A DNA stretch of 35,997 nt, taken from NCBI RefSeq assembly GCF_025128055.1, contig NZ_JAHLYS010000039.1, positions 1-35,997 on the forward strand, in the 5' to 3' direction. The notes under the pieces were generated by a model. It was not told the DNA's origin, searched no databases, and saw nothing but the letters and a program-made list of their open reading frames with translations. This document shows positions 8,857 through 21,063 of this stretch, in pieces. Numbering within the stretch: the stretch's first letter is position 1; each line of letters starts with the position of its first letter. The position numbers and the translations under genes are program-made. This DNA comes from Synechococcus sp. CS-1329. GTDB lineage: Bacteria; Cyanobacteriota; Cyanobacteriia; PCC-6307; Cyanobiaceae.

Positions 8857-8868
8857 GGCCTCAGGTGC
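8853..8868. repeat. 16-base repeat with 12-base palindrome, copy 1
   Basis: CTGAGGCCTCAGGTGC overlaps the stop codon of the PAM68 gene. The first 12 bases form a perfect palindrome. The same 16 bases occur at the stop codon of msrA (24300-24315). No T-tract follows, so it is not a canonical terminator. Confidence 0.6.
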
Positions 8869-8872
8869 AGGT

Positions 8873-12397
<3,525 letters not shown>

Positions 12398-12482
12398 GGT
12401 TAGGGTTGCGGCTGACTGGGTACCGGCCGGTGGGCAGAAACCAAGGCAACCCTAGGTCAAGCCACCAAATGAGGGGGTTGAC

Positions 12483-12523
12483 TCCCACTTTGAGACGCTC
12501 AAAGCACCACCTGTAGCGTGGGA
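12483..12523. promoter_or_regulatory. Nested inverted repeats between dnaE and the TPR gene
   Basis: The 257-base gap between the divergent dnaE and TPR/glycosyltransferase starts is less GC-rich than the surrounding genes. In it, TTTGAG-ACG-CTCAAA (12489-12503) is a perfect six-base inverted repeat with a three-base centre. An outer pair, TCCCAC (12483-12488) and GTGGGA (12518-12523), encloses it. This could be an operator or an RNA hairpin. I see no convincing -35/-10 pair, so its role is open. Confidence 0.4.
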
Positions 12524-12654
12524 TGCCGGTTTGCCAGGATCCAATCTGGATTGACGAAGCCATGGGACGGCATCAAAAAGACTCTGCTCTGGGGCAAGGC
12601 TCGGCTAAGTCGATTATTATCGATGGATAAAAGATCCCTTGGCAGGCATGATGC

Positions 12655-14241
12655 GTGGGCGGATTTGGAGCAGACAAAAAGGCTCTCTCTACCCAAGCAG
12701 GCCAAGGGGCTAGCCGCAGGAGGCAGCCGGTCAGATCGATCTTTCAACAATCGATCGCCAGCAATGACCAGCGAATTGAGCGGGAAGCTTTCAGTCTTCA
12801 TCAACAGGGGCGACTACAGGAAGCGGAAAATAAATACAAGAAACTAATCAAGGCGAATACCAGAAATGCCTTGGTTTATGCCAACTTGGCGTCGATCTAT
12901 GGCGAGGCTAAGCGCTATCGCGAAGTGATCGAATTGACTAGGCGTGCGCTCCTGCTTAATCCTGCTGACGCGATGGCTCTTTGCAGCCTAGGTGCTGCCC
13001 TCAACAGCACATTTAGATTTAAGGAGGCCATCGCAATCCTCGAGAAAGCCATCTCGATTCGACCTGATTTCCCATTGGCTCTCTCCAATCTTGGCAATGC
13101 TCTCACAGGCATTGGCGAACTCGAAGCGGCCATTTATTCGTTCCATCAGGCACTGGCTATCTATCCTGATTTTCCTGATGCTTACTACAACCTTGGGGCG
13201 GCGCTCAAGGAGCTTGGCGAGCTTGATGCGGCCCTTGAGGCATTGGATCGTGCCATTGCACTTCAGCCAGGCCATGTGGAAGCCCACTACCTCCGCTGCC
13301 TGATCCTCCTATTGCAGCAGAGATTCGCAGAGGCTTGGTCACTGTATGAGTGGAGGTGGCAGTCGGCAACATTCCAACAGCAAAAACCTCCCTCTCCAAT
13401 TTGGACCCCTGGGCAACCGGTGAGCAGGCTGATCGTGACGAAGGAACAGGGTGTGGGTGATCAGATCATGTTCTGCAGCATGATTCCAGACTTGATTCGA
13501 CAACAGCAGGAACTTGTTGTCCTGGTCGATCATAGGCTTGTGCCATTGATGCAGCGTTCATGGCCAGACGTTAAATTCTTTGACAGAGCGCCTATGTCCC
13601 AGGAAACCGAGGATGTTGCCTACATTTCCATGGGCAGTCTGGGTACGCATTTACGGCCATCACTCCAGGCCTTCTCCACGTCACAGGCTGGTTTCCTGGT
13701 GGCGGATGAACCTCGGCGTGAACGCCTGGTCAACAGGTTTCGGGATGGGGGGCACGGGCTGGTCTGTGGGATCTCGTGGCACAGCGCCCACAACGTGCTC
13801 GGAGGCTCCAAGTCCATGGCACTTGAGGATCTTGCTAGGGCCTTGGCGCGGCCCAATGTCAGGCTCGTGTCACTGCAATACGGCGATACCAGCAGCGAAA
13901 TCACTCAACTGCGAGAGAACACCGGCATTGAGATTGAAACTCTTGATGAAATCGATGCGTTCCATGACCTGGACGGGCTTGCGGCGTTGATTGATGCCTG
14001 CGATCTCGTGATTTCCGTGAGCAATACCACCGTGCATCTGGCTTGCGGCCTCGGCAAGCCCAGCTGGGTGCTGCTGCAGCGGGTCCCCTTGCCGCGCTGG
14101 GGCATCGAAGGCTGCAGGTCTCCGTGGTACCCCACAGCCCGCCTGTTTCGCCAACACAAGCGAGGCGACTGGCCGGAGGTGCTTAAGCGGGTGGGTACTG
14201 CGCTGGATTCCCTCCTTCGCGATTCAGCTCTGCCGGCCTGA
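12655..14241 (+). CDS. TPR-repeat protein with C-terminal glycosyltransferase (GT-B, GT9/GT41-like) domain
   Basis: A 528-residue protein. Residues about 38-207 contain five TPR units, for example NALVYANLASIYGEAKRYRE and DAYYNLGAALKELGELDAAL, ending in the AEAWSLYEWRW segment often found before this transferase domain. Residues 255-520 resemble a GT-B glycosyltransferase: TKEQGVGDQIMFCSMI as N-terminal loop, CGISWHSAH, and a C-terminal CDLVISVSNTTVHLACGLGKPSWVLL nucleotide-sugar lobe. The likely job is sugar transfer to a protein or surface glycan. The start is taken as GTG at 12655; no in-frame ATG precedes the TPRs and no strong ribosome site is seen. GC is near 50% in stretches against about 70% in flanking genes, suggesting later acquisition. 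It sits between dnaE and gatA and ends 11 bases from the gatA stop. Confidence 0.8.
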   Translation: MGGFGADKKALSTQAGQGASRRRQPVRSIFQQSIASNDQRIEREAFSLHQQGRLQEAENKYKKLIKANTRNALVYANLASIYGEAKRYREVIELTRRALLLNPADAMALCSLGAALNSTFRFKEAIAILEKAISIRPDFPLALSNLGNALTGIGELEAAIYSFHQALAIYPDFPDAYYNLGAALKELGELDAALEALDRAIALQPGHVEAHYLRCLILLLQQRFAEAWSLYEWRWQSATFQQQKPPSPIWTPGQPVSRLIVTKEQGVGDQIMFCSMIPDLIRQQQELVVLVDHRLVPLMQRSWPDVKFFDRAPMSQETEDVAYISMGSLGTHLRPSLQAFSTSQAGFLVADEPRRERLVNRFRDGGHGLVCGISWHSAHNVLGGSKSMALEDLARALARPNVRLVSLQYGDTSSEITQLRENTGIEIETLDEIDAFHDLDGLAALIDACDLVISVSNTTVHLACGLGKPSWVLLQRVPLPRWGIEGCRSPWYPTARLFRQHKRGDWPEVLKRVGTALDSLLRDSALPA

Positions 14242-14252
14242 ATCTCTCACCA

Positions 14253-15713
14253 TCAGGCCACCAGGGCCGCTTCGGGCCGGCTGTCCATCACCAGCGCCGC
14301 CTGCTCGTAGTGGTGGGCCACCTGCAGCAGGCGGGGCTCCTCGAGCACGCCGGTGATCAGCTGCAGACCGATCGGCAGGCCGGCGCTGTCGAAGCCGCAG
14401 GGCAGGCTGATGGCCGGCAGGCCGGCCATGTTCGCCGGGATCGTCAGCAGATCGGCCAGGTACATCGCCAGGGGGTCGTCGGTGTGGGCACCGAAGCGGA
14501 AGGCGGTGGTGGGAGAGGTGGGCGTGAGCAGCACGTCCACGCCGGTGAAGGCGGCGTCGAAGTCGCGGCGGATCAAGGTGCGCACCTGCTGGGCCTTCTT
14601 GTAGTAGGCGTCCACGTAGCCGGCCGAGAGGGCGTAGGTGCCGATCAGGATGCGGCGCTGCACCTCATCACCGAAGCCCTCGGCGCGGCTGCGGGCTGTC
14701 ATCTCCGCCAGGCTGCCGGCCTGCCCTGAGCGGTAGCCATATTTCACGCCGTCGTAGCGGGCCAGGTTGGCGGAGGCCTCCGAGGGGGCGATCACGTAGT
14801 ACGTGGCGATGCCGTCGTTGAAGCGGGGGCAGCTCACCTCCACCAGCTCGCAGCCGAGGGCCTCCAGCTGGGCGGCGGCCGCCAGCACCGAGGCCTTCAC
14901 CTGGGGATCGAGGCCGTCGGCCTCAAAGCACTCCTTCACCAGACCCACCCGCAGGCCCTTCACCGGCGCCTGCAGGGCGGCGGTGTAGTCGGGAACGGGG
15001 GCCTTGAGGCAGGTGCCATCGCGGCGGTCCTCACCGGCGATCACCTGCAGCAGCTCGGCGGCATCGGCCACGCTGGTGCTGAACGGTCCCACCTGATCGA
15101 GGGAACTGGCGAAGGCCACCAGCCCCCAGCGGCTGACGCGGCCGTAGGTGGGCTTGAGGCCCACCACCCCGCAGAAGGCGGCCGGCTGGCGGATCGAGCC
15201 GCCGGTGTCGGAGCCGAGGGAAGCGATGCATTCGCCGGCGGCCACAGCGGCGGCACTGCCGCCGGAGCTGCCACCGGGCACCCGCTCGGGGTTCCAGGGG
15301 TTGCGGCTGGGGCCGAAGGCGGAGGTCTCGGTGGAGCTGCCCATGGCGAACTCATCGAGGTTGGTCTTGCCGATCAGCACCCCGCCGGCCTGCCACAGCC
15401 GCTCGGTGACGGTGGACTCGTAGGGCGGCACGAACTGCTCCAGCATCCGGCTGGAGCAGGTGGTGCGGATGCCCTTGGTGCAGAGGTTGTCCTTGATCGC
15501 CAGGGGGATGCCGGCCAGGGAGGGCAACGATTCACCGGCGGCGCGGGCGGCATCGATGCGGTCGGCATCAGCCCGGGCCCGCTCCGCTGTGACCTCCAGG
15601 AAGGAATGGACGGTGCCATCGACGGCCTCGATCCGGGCCAGGTGCTGGTCGGTGAGCTCCCGGGCCGACACCTCGCCGCGCTCCAGTTGCCCGCGCCACT
15701 CAGCGATCCCCAT
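14253..15713 (-). CDS. gatA: Aspartyl/glutamyl-tRNA amidotransferase subunit A
   Basis: The amidase subunit of GatCAB, which converts misacylated Glu-tRNA(Gln), and Asp-tRNA(Asn) where present, to the correct amide form. The 486-residue protein shows the amidase-signature triad: Lys74 in LAIKDN, Ser149 in [15 protein letters not shown] and Ser173 in [12 protein letters not shown]. The spacing (75 and 24) is the same as in characterised GatA. The expected ammonia-channel and substrate segments ([12 protein letters not shown]) follow. The ATG at 15711-15713 gives a normal N-terminus. gatB and gatC are not in the window, so the subunits are dispersed. It is the last gene of the long minus-strand run that begins at 21393, 29 bases after the DUF1816 gene. 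Confidence 0.96.
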   Translation of the reverse strand: MGIAEWRGQLERGEVSARELTDQHLARIEAVDGTVHSFLEVTAERARADADRIDAARAAGESLPSLAGIPLAIKDNLCTKGIRTTCSSRMLEQFVPPYESTVTERLWQAGGVLIGKTNLDEFAMGSSTETSAFGPSRNPWNPERVPGGSSGGSAAAVAAGECIASLGSDTGGSIRQPAAFCGVVGLKPTYGRVSRWGLVAFASSLDQVGPFSTSVADAAELLQVIAGEDRRDGTCLKAPVPDYTAALQAPVKGLRVGLVKECFEADGLDPQVKASVLAAAAQLEALGCELVEVSCPRFNDGIATYYVIAPSEASANLARYDGVKYGYRSGQAGSLAEMTARSRAEGFGDEVQRRILIGTYALSAGYVDAYYKKAQQVRTLIRRDFDAAFTGVDVLLTPTSPTTAFRFGAHTDDPLAMYLADLLTIPANMAGLPAISLPCGFDSAGLPIGLQLITGVLEEPRLLQVAHHYEQAALVMDSRPEAALVA

Positions 15714-15742
15714 CAGCCCATGCCCTCGATCGAGCGACGCTA

Positions 15743-15991
15743 TCAGCCAGGGTCCAGGGTTTCGGTGAGGGGCTCACCGCGGCGGACCTGCAACAGTTCG
15801 TGCGCGATCGAGCCCGATTGCTCGCTGCGCAGGTCGTCCAGAAAGACGTGAAGCCTCGCCTCCAGATGCTCCCGGCGCACGAAGGGCCCGAACCAGTAGA
15901 TGACATGCGGAGCCTGGGTTTCGACCCGGGCCCACCAGGCCACCCCAAGACCGTTGGCCATGCCTCTGAGCAGCCGAATCAAGGGGTTCAT
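15743..15991 (-). CDS. DUF1816 domain protein
   Basis: An 82-residue protein from the ATG at 15989-15991, which has AAGG upstream. An in-frame GTG at 16042 overlapping the rlmB stop (GTGA) would add 17 residues and would couple translation. The core matches the cyanobacterial DUF1816 family: [20 protein letters not shown], then FGPF, then an [11 protein letters not shown] helix. Family members are small proteins of unknown function in cyanobacteria, some encoded near photosynthesis genes. No catalytic motif is visible. It lies between rlmB and gatA in one transcriptional direction. Confidence 0.7.
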   Translation of the reverse strand: MNPLIRLLRGMANGLGVAWWARVETQAPHVIYWFGPFVRREHLEARLHVFLDDLRSEQSGSIAHELLQVRRGEPLTETLDPG

Positions 15992-16038
15992 CGAACCTTG
16001 GCGAACCGCACCATTGTGCCGATCAAGGGGCCCTGCGA

Positions 16039-17880
16039 TCACAGGCGGATGTCCCCCTGGAAGGGAGAGCCGGTGGTGGGGGTGAAGCCCAGCTCGATCG
16101 CTTCGGGCAGGGCCACCTTCAGTTCCAGCTCAGGAACTGGCTCCTCAGGAACTGGCTCCTCTGGAACTTGCTCTTCAGCAACCGGATCCTCAGCGACTGG
16201 GCCCTGAGGATCCGGGGTCTCGGCAGCCGCCTCTGAATGGCTCTCCTGAGCTGCGCCTTCAAGCTCGGCCTGCTCAGGTCCGCCCTGAAGCGGCTCGTCG
16301 CTGCTCTCCTCGATCAGTTCGAGGTCCTGAACCACAGCTTGAACCTCCCATGAGCGGGCGGCTTCCGGCTCCGGAGCTGAGGTGTCTGCTGCCGGCATCG
16401 AGACCGCCAGATCTGGGCTTGCGCTCTCCTGATCGGGTTCAACGGCAGCGTCGGTTTCGCTGGCGGTGGGCGCCTGGCTGCTACTGCTGGCGGCGGCGGT
16501 GGTGGGCACCTGGGGGCGCACCAGCCGCGGTGCCGGGGCGTTGCCGCTGATGTTCTTCATCCAGCTACGCCGGGCGATCTCGTAGATCAGCAGGGCGGTG
16601 GCCACCGAGGCGTTCAGGCTGGGGGTGGCGCCGCGCAGGGGAATGCGAATCAGCTGGTCGCAGTGCTTGCGGGTGAGCATCGAGAGGCCCTGGGCCTCGG
16701 AGCCGGTGACCACCACCAGGGGGCCAGCCAGGTCGGCCTCCATCAGGCTGACGTTGCCCTCTTCGGCCAGGCCCACCACGCGGTACCCCGCGTCCTTGAG
16801 CTGCTCGATCGAGCGGTTGAGGTTCACCACCCGGGCCACGGGCAGGTGCTCCAGGGCGCCGGCCGCCACCTTGGCCACCGATCCGGTGAGGCCTGCATTG
16901 CGCCGCTGAGGCAGCACCAGGCCATGGGCGCCGAGGGCTTCGGCGCTGCGCACGATCGCCCCCAGGTTGTGGGGATCGGTGAGGCCGTCCACCGCCATCA
17001 GCAGGGGCGCTTCACCGATGGAGCTGCAGCCGTCGATCAGGCTGGCCAGATCCAGGGTTTCCGCCGCGGCGGCCTGCAGCACGATCCCCTGGTGCACGGC
17101 GCCGCCGCTGATCTGTCCCAGCCGCGCCCAGGTGACTTCTTCCACCAGCACGCCGCTGGCCTTGGCATCGCGCAGCAGTTGCAGGAAGCGTGGGGCGAAG
17201 CGCAGCTCCGGGGTGCACCAGACGCGGTGGATCGGACGATCCCCCTCCAGGGCGGCCTGGGTGGGGTGGCGGCCCCAGATCAGGTCGTCGGCGGGCTCAG
17301 CACCGAAGCGTTCGGACGTGCCGCTGGGTTCGGGGCCGGGGGCCTCGGGCTCGCTGAAGCGCGGGGTGCGGGCGGGGGGGCGCCCCGGTTGGAAGCGGGG
17401 CCTGTCGCCATCGGGTCGGCCGAAGCGGGGTGCCCCGAAGCTGGGGCGGCGGCCCTGATCACGACCCTCGGGACGTCCTTCGCTGCGGCCTTCAGGGCGG
17501 CCTTCGGAGCGGCCGGCTGGGCGGCGCTCGGGCCTGCCCTCGAAGCGGCCCTCAGGCTTGCGGCCTGCTCCCGGGCGCTGATCGTCGAAGCGCCGCGCCG
17601 CGGGGCGGGCGCCGATCACGCGGGCGGGGCGAGTGCTGGGGCGGCCCTCCCCCTGGGGGCGCTGGAACCCCTCACGCCGGGGGCGATCCTCGCGGCTGTC
17701 GCCTCCCTCACGGCTGCCGCGCTCGGCGCCATAGCTGGAGCTGCCGCCGGCGCCGCTGCTGCCACGCCATTCGGGGCGGGGGCCGCCGAAGCGGGAGGGT
17801 TTGCCTCCTCTGGCCCCTCCGGACGGGCGATCTCCGGAACCGGCACCCTTGGGCTTGCGGCCCTCAAAACGTTGGCTCAT
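16039..17880 (-). CDS. rlmB: 23S rRNA 2'-O-ribose methyltransferase, SpoU/TrmH family (RlmB-like), with long disordered tails
   Basis: A 613-residue protein whose central part (about 200-445) is a complete SpoU methyltransferase. It has a substrate-binding domain starting DLIWGRHPTQAALEG, then the SPOUT motifs VDGLTDPHNLGAIVRSAEAL, VVVTGSEAQGLS and IRIPLRGATPSLNASVATAL. The family uses SAM to methylate a ribose in 23S rRNA. Two extensions make it more than twice the usual length of about 250. Residues 1-200 are Arg/Gly/Pro/Ser-rich with EGRPEGRS repeats. Residues about 450-600 are Glu/Pro/Ala-rich and acidic with a VPEEP repeat. The basic tail probably binds RNA; the acidic tail's role is unknown. 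It is 3 bases downstream of the Mini-III gene. Confidence 0.92.
   Translation of the reverse strand: MSQRFEGRKPKGAGSGDRPSGGARGGKPSRFGGPRPEWRGSSGAGGSSSYGAERGSREGGDSREDRPRREGFQRPQGEGRPSTRPARVIGARPAARRFDDQRPGAGRKPEGRFEGRPERRPAGRSEGRPEGRSEGRPEGRDQGRRPSFGAPRFGRPDGDRPRFQPGRPPARTPRFSEPEAPGPEPSGTSERFGAEPADDLIWGRHPTQAALEGDRPIHRVWCTPELRFAPRFLQLLRDAKASGVLVEEVTWARLGQISGGAVHQGIVLQAAAAETLDLASLIDGCSSIGEAPLLMAVDGLTDPHNLGAIVRSAEALGAHGLVLPQRRNAGLTGSVAKVAAGALEHLPVARVVNLNRSIEQLKDAGYRVVGLAEEGNVSLMEADLAGPLVVVTGSEAQGLSMLTRKHCDQLIRIPLRGATPSLNASVATALLIYEIARRSWMKNISGNAPAPRLVRPQVPTTAAASSSSQAPTASETDAAVEPDQESASPDLAVSMPAADTSAPEPEAARSWEVQAVVQDLELIEESSDEPLQGGPEQAELEGAAQESHSEAAAETPDPQGPVAEDPVAEEQVPEEPVPEEPVPELELKVALPEAIELGFTPTTGSPFQGDIRL
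16129..16203. repeat. Five tandem 15-base repeats inside rlmB
   Basis: Five consecutive 15-base units start with CTCAGGAACTGGCTC. The first two are identical and the next three diverge. They encode the VPEEP/VAEDP repeats of the acidic C-terminal tail of the rRNA methyltransferase and are a likely site of copy-number change. Confidence 0.85.
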
Positions 17881-17883
17881 GGG

Positions 17884-18333
17884 TTACTCGGTCAAGGGGT
17901 CAGAAAGGTCGGTCTTGTCCAGATGATCCAGAAGCTGGGCAAGCCGCTCGGGATTCCGCAAAAAGAGCCAGCCCACCATTGTCTCAAATCCCGTGGCCCG
18001 GCCATAGCTGGCCGGATCACCGCCGCGCGGGCCCCGGCCAGCCCGGTTGCGGCCGCGGCGCACCAGTTCGCGCTCCCGTTCATCCAGCAGGGGCTCCAGC
18101 TGCTGCAATGCCCTGGCCTGGGCCTGGGCCCGCACCTGGGTCACCACGGACTGGTGCAGCTCATCGGGGCGGCCGGGCTGCTGGCAATGGCGCAGCCGCT
18201 GGTGCAGTTCCCAGACCGCATCCCCCAGCCAGGCGAGCTGGAGGGCGCCGAGGCTCTCCAGCTGCCGCTGATCGCGGGGATCGGGCTGAATCTGGCGCAA
18301 CCAGGCCCGGCCGTCGGGATCAGGGTTTGGCAA
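17884..18333 (-). CDS. mrnC: Mini-ribonuclease III
   Basis: A 149-residue RNase III catalytic-domain protein lacking the double-stranded RNA-binding domain. Mini-III trims the ends of 23S rRNA precursors. The active-site helix LGALQLAWLGDAVWELHQR matches the family (GDAVxE signature). A second acidic helix lies near the C-terminus (GFETMVGWLFLRNPERL). A basic Arg/Gly loop (RRGRNRAGRGPRGG) lies between and may hold RNA. The start is TTG at 18331-18333, inside the last 14 bases of the STAS gene, so translation is probably coupled. The next gene, rlmB, is 3 bases away; both act on 23S rRNA, which supports a functional pairing. Confidence 0.9.
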   Translation of the reverse strand: MPNPDPDGRAWLRQIQPDPRDQRQLESLGALQLAWLGDAVWELHQRLRHCQQPGRPDELHQSVVTQVRAQAQARALQQLEPLLDERERELVRRGRNRAGRGPRGGDPASYGRATGFETMVGWLFLRNPERLAQLLDHLDKTDLSDPLTE

Positions 18334-18670
18334 GGGCGGCCAGGGCCGTGGCGAGGTCGGGCTGGAGGTGCAGGAACTGCTCCAGCCGCACCAGTTTCAC
18401 CGTCTGGATCACGCGGGCGTTGCCCACCATCACAAAGCCCACCTTGGCATCGGCACACTGTTTGGCCAGCTGCACCAGCACCCCCAGTCCGGAGGAATCG
18501 ATGAAATCGATGTGGGTGAGATCCAGCAGCACCGCCCGCTTGTCGCTGCCGCGCTGCTCGCTGACGAAGTCGCGGAACTGCTTGTCGGAGTAGGCGTCGA
18601 GCTGGCCGGTGAAACTGAACAGCAGGCAATCGTCCCGTCGCTCGAAGCCGCCCCGCAGGGATACGGTCAA
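18320..18670 (-). CDS. STAS-domain anti-sigma factor antagonist (SpoIIAA-like)
   Basis: A 116-residue single STAS domain. It has FSFTGQLDAYSDKQFRDFV, a central strand RAVLLDLTHIDFIDSSGLGV with the phosphorylatable Ser59/Ser60 after Asp58, and the C-terminal helix. Such proteins bind and release anti-sigma kinases in partner-switching pathways; phosphorylation of the serine turns binding off. No cognate kinase or PP2C phosphatase is in the window, so the partner must be elsewhere. The start is TTG at 18668-18670, with no strong ribosome site visible. Its end overlaps the Mini-III start by 14 bases. It lies 94 bases downstream of carA. Confidence 0.88.
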   Translation of the reverse strand: MTVSLRGGFERRDDCLLFSFTGQLDAYSDKQFRDFVSEQRGSDKRAVLLDLTHIDFIDSSGLGVLVQLAKQCADAKVGFVMVGNARVIQTVKLVRLEQFLHLQPDLATALAALAKP

Positions 18671-18764
18671 CCGGTGCAGTTCAGGAATCGTTCCAGCCCT
18701 CGCGGGGAATGAAGAGGCTGAAGTGTAATCACGTCTCAGAGCAGGATCAGCCTGGAGCAGCAGT

Positions 18765-19937
18765 TCAGGGGCGCCGCTCCGCCATCAGGCGCGTGAAGCG
18801 GCCGAAATGGTGATCCGCGTCGTGGGGGCCGGGGCTGGCCTCGGGGTGGTACTGCACGCCGAACACCGGCTGATGGCGATGGCGCAGGGCCGCCACGGTG
18901 CGGTCGTTGAGGTTGCGATGGGTGATCTCCACCAGCTCCTCGGGCAGTGAGCCGGCCTCGAGCGCGAAGCCGTGGTTCTGGCTGGTGATCTCCACCAGGC
19001 CATCGCCGCCGCAGGGATGGTTCAGGCCGCGGTGACCGTAGCCCAGCTTGAAGGTGCTGCCGCCCAGGGCCAGACCGAGGATCTGGTGGCCCAGGCAGAT
19101 GCCGAACACCGGCAGATCGGCCCGTGCCAGCAGGCCCCTGGCCAGGGTGATGCCCTCAGCCACCGCCGCCGGATCGCCCGGGCCGTTGGAGAGGAACACC
19201 CCCTCCGGCCCATGGGCCAGCACCTCGGCGAGGCTGCTGCTGGCGGGCAGCACCGTGACCGTGCAGCCATGGGCCGTGAGCCGCTCGAGGATGGCCCGCT
19301 TGATGCCGAAATCAATGGCCACCACCTGATAAGGCCGCTGCGGCGAGGGTTGCGGGCGCTGATCGAAGCCGGTGGCGCTGAGTTTCTGCCAGGGGTAGGC
19401 GCTGGCGGTGCTCACCCGCGCCGCCAGGTTGAGCCCCTCCATTGAGGGACTGCGGCGCACCAGCTCCAGCAGCTCGCCGGGGCTGCTGCCATCACTGCTG
19501 ATCACCCCGTTCATGGCCCCCCGCTCGCGCAGGTGCCGCACCAGGGCGCGGGTGTCGACACCGGCGATGCCCACCACCCCGTGGGAGGCCAGCCAGCTGG
19601 GCAGGTCGCCACGGCTGCGCCAGCTGCTGGGGCAGGGCGCCAGCTGGCGGGCGATCACGCCACGCACATGGGGGGCCTCGGCCTCCTGATCCTCCGGATT
19701 GACGCCGGTGTTGCCCAGTTCCGGATAGGTGAAGGTCACCAGCTGACCGGAGTAGCTGGGATCGGTCATCACCTCCTGGTAGCCCGTCATGCCGGTGTTG
19801 AAGACCACCTCACCGACGGCGGTGCCCCGGGCCCCGAAGGCCGTACCCCGCAGCAGGGTGCCGTCTGCCAGCACCAGCAGCGCCTCGCTGCCGGCCAGTG
19901 GGGTGGGGCTGGCCGAAGCCGGGGCTGCAGCGCTCAA
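18765..19937 (-). CDS. carA: Carbamoyl-phosphate synthase small (glutaminase) subunit
   Basis: Releases ammonia from glutamine for carbamoyl phosphate, feeding arginine and pyrimidine synthesis. The 390-residue protein has the CarA N-terminal domain ([22 protein letters not shown]) and a class I glutamine amidotransferase domain. The latter has FLSNGPGDP, the nucleophile Cys281 in FGICLGHQ, and the [13 protein letters not shown] His/Glu pair. The start is TTG at 19935-19937, giving an N-terminus like that of related proteins. carB is not in the window. It lies 41 bases after trpD on the same strand, a pairing of unrelated amino-acid pathways. Confidence 0.97.
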   Translation of the reverse strand: MSAAAPASASPTPLAGSEALLVLADGTLLRGTAFGARGTAVGEVVFNTGMTGYQEVMTDPSYSGQLVTFTYPELGNTGVNPEDQEAEAPHVRGVIARQLAPCPSSWRSRGDLPSWLASHGVVGIAGVDTRALVRHLRERGAMNGVISSDGSSPGELLELVRRSPSMEGLNLAARVSTASAYPWQKLSATGFDQRPQPSPQRPYQVVAIDFGIKRAILERLTAHGCTVTVLPASSSLAEVLAHGPEGVFLSNGPGDPAAVAEGITLARGLLARADLPVFGICLGHQILGLALGGSTFKLGYGHRGLNHPCGGDGLVEITSQNHGFALEAGSLPEELVEITHRNLNDRTVAALRHRHQPVFGVQYHPEASPGPHDADHHFGRFTRLMAERRP

Positions 19938-19978
19938 TGGGGGTCAACCAAGTGAATCGATCATCCCCCAGGCGGTGC

Positions 19979-21025
19979 TCAGCTGGCTGATGGCCCTGCC
20001 TGCAGGGCGGCCCTGAGCTGCTCCAGTCGCTGCCAGGGGGTCTCGCCACGGAGGGCCACACGGGCCTGCTCCAGGCCATCCGCCACTGAATCGGCCTGCC
20101 CGGTGGCCCAGAGCACCAGGGCCGTGTTCAGGGCCACCACGTCCTGTTGGGGGGTGCTGCCCCGCCCCCGCAGCACGGCTTCGAGGATGTGGCGGTTGGT
20201 GTCGAGATCCCCACCGGCCAGGGCCGAGAGGGGGGCCAGCTCCAGGCCCAGCTGCTCGGGGTCGACCTCCAGGCAGGTCACCGTGCCCCCCTCCACCAGG
20301 CGCAGCTGATTGACGCCCGCCAAAGAAGCCTCATCGAGGCCGCCGTGGCCATGGACCACCACCGCCCGCTCCAGTCCGAGCAGGCAGAGGGCCTCGGCCA
20401 TCGGCTCCAGCAATTCCGCTTTGGCCACCCCCAGCACCTGCGCTTCCGGCCGCAGGGGATTCACCAGCGGGCCCAGCAGATTGAAGACGGTGCGCACCCC
20501 CAGGCGACGGCGCACCGGGGCGAGATCCACCAGGGCCGGATGCCAGCCCGGCGCGAACAGGAAGGTGACGCCGCTGCCGGGCAGGGCGGCCACCACCGTC
20601 TGGGGGTCGGCCCTGAGGTTGAGGCCGATCGCTTCGAGCACGTCGGCGGAGCCCACCTTGCCGCTGGCACTGCGGTTGCCGTGCTTGGCCACCGTGGCGC
20701 CACAGGCGGCGGCCACGAAGGCCACGGCGGTGGAGATGTTGAAGGTGTCGGCCCCGTCGCCGCCGGTGCCGCAGGTGTCGACCAGCCTCAGGGCCGGGCG
20801 CTCAGCGGGCAGGCAGGAGGCCTCGCGCAGCACCCGTGCCATCGCCGCCAGTTCTTCGCCGCTCACCCCCTTGCTGCGCAGGGCCGCCAGCAGGGCACCG
20901 GTGAGCTCGGGCTCCAGCTGCCCCGCCAGCCAGCCCTGCATCAGGGCCGTGGCCTGGGGCCCCGAGAGGGCCTGGCCCTGCAGCAGCTGCTCCAGCAGGG
21001 TCGGCCAGGGGAAGGGAGCAGCCAT
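19979..21025 (-). CDS. trpD: Anthranilate phosphoribosyltransferase
   Basis: Transfers phosphoribose from PRPP to anthranilate, the second step of tryptophan synthesis. The 348-residue protein shows the PRPP-binding signature VDTCGTGGDGADTFNISTA, the anthranilate-binding AKHGNRSASGKVGSADVLEA segment, and a helical N-terminal domain. The ATG at 21023-21025 is preferred; an in-frame TTG at 21034 would add three residues. No other trp gene is adjacent, so the pathway is dispersed as is common in cyanobacteria. It follows the DUF3288 gene by 38 bases and precedes carA by 41. Confidence 0.97.
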   Translation of the reverse strand: MAAPFPWPTLLEQLLQGQALSGPQATALMQGWLAGQLEPELTGALLAALRSKGVSGEELAAMARVLREASCLPAERPALRLVDTCGTGGDGADTFNISTAVAFVAAACGATVAKHGNRSASGKVGSADVLEAIGLNLRADPQTVVAALPGSGVTFLFAPGWHPALVDLAPVRRRLGVRTVFNLLGPLVNPLRPEAQVLGVAKAELLEPMAEALCLLGLERAVVVHGHGGLDEASLAGVNQLRLVEGGTVTCLEVDPEQLGLELAPLSALAGGDLDTNRHILEAVLRGRGSTPQQDVVALNTALVLWATGQADSVADGLEQARVALRGETPWQRLEQLRAALQAGPSAS

Positions 21026-21063
21026 CGGTGCCAAGGAACAGCAGAAGGACTCTGCTCAGATTG

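Noticed and set aside
12518-12847. 109-codon frame overlapping the start of the TPR gene
   Set aside because: It is in a different frame from the TPR domain, overlaps it, and has no domain of its own.
16663-18504. 613-codon open frame antisense to rlmB and mrnC
   Set aside because: Its composition is the Gly/Ala/Arg/Gln-rich text expected from antisense reading of GC-rich coding DNA, with no recognisable motif; the opposite strand encodes clear methyltransferase and Mini-III proteins.
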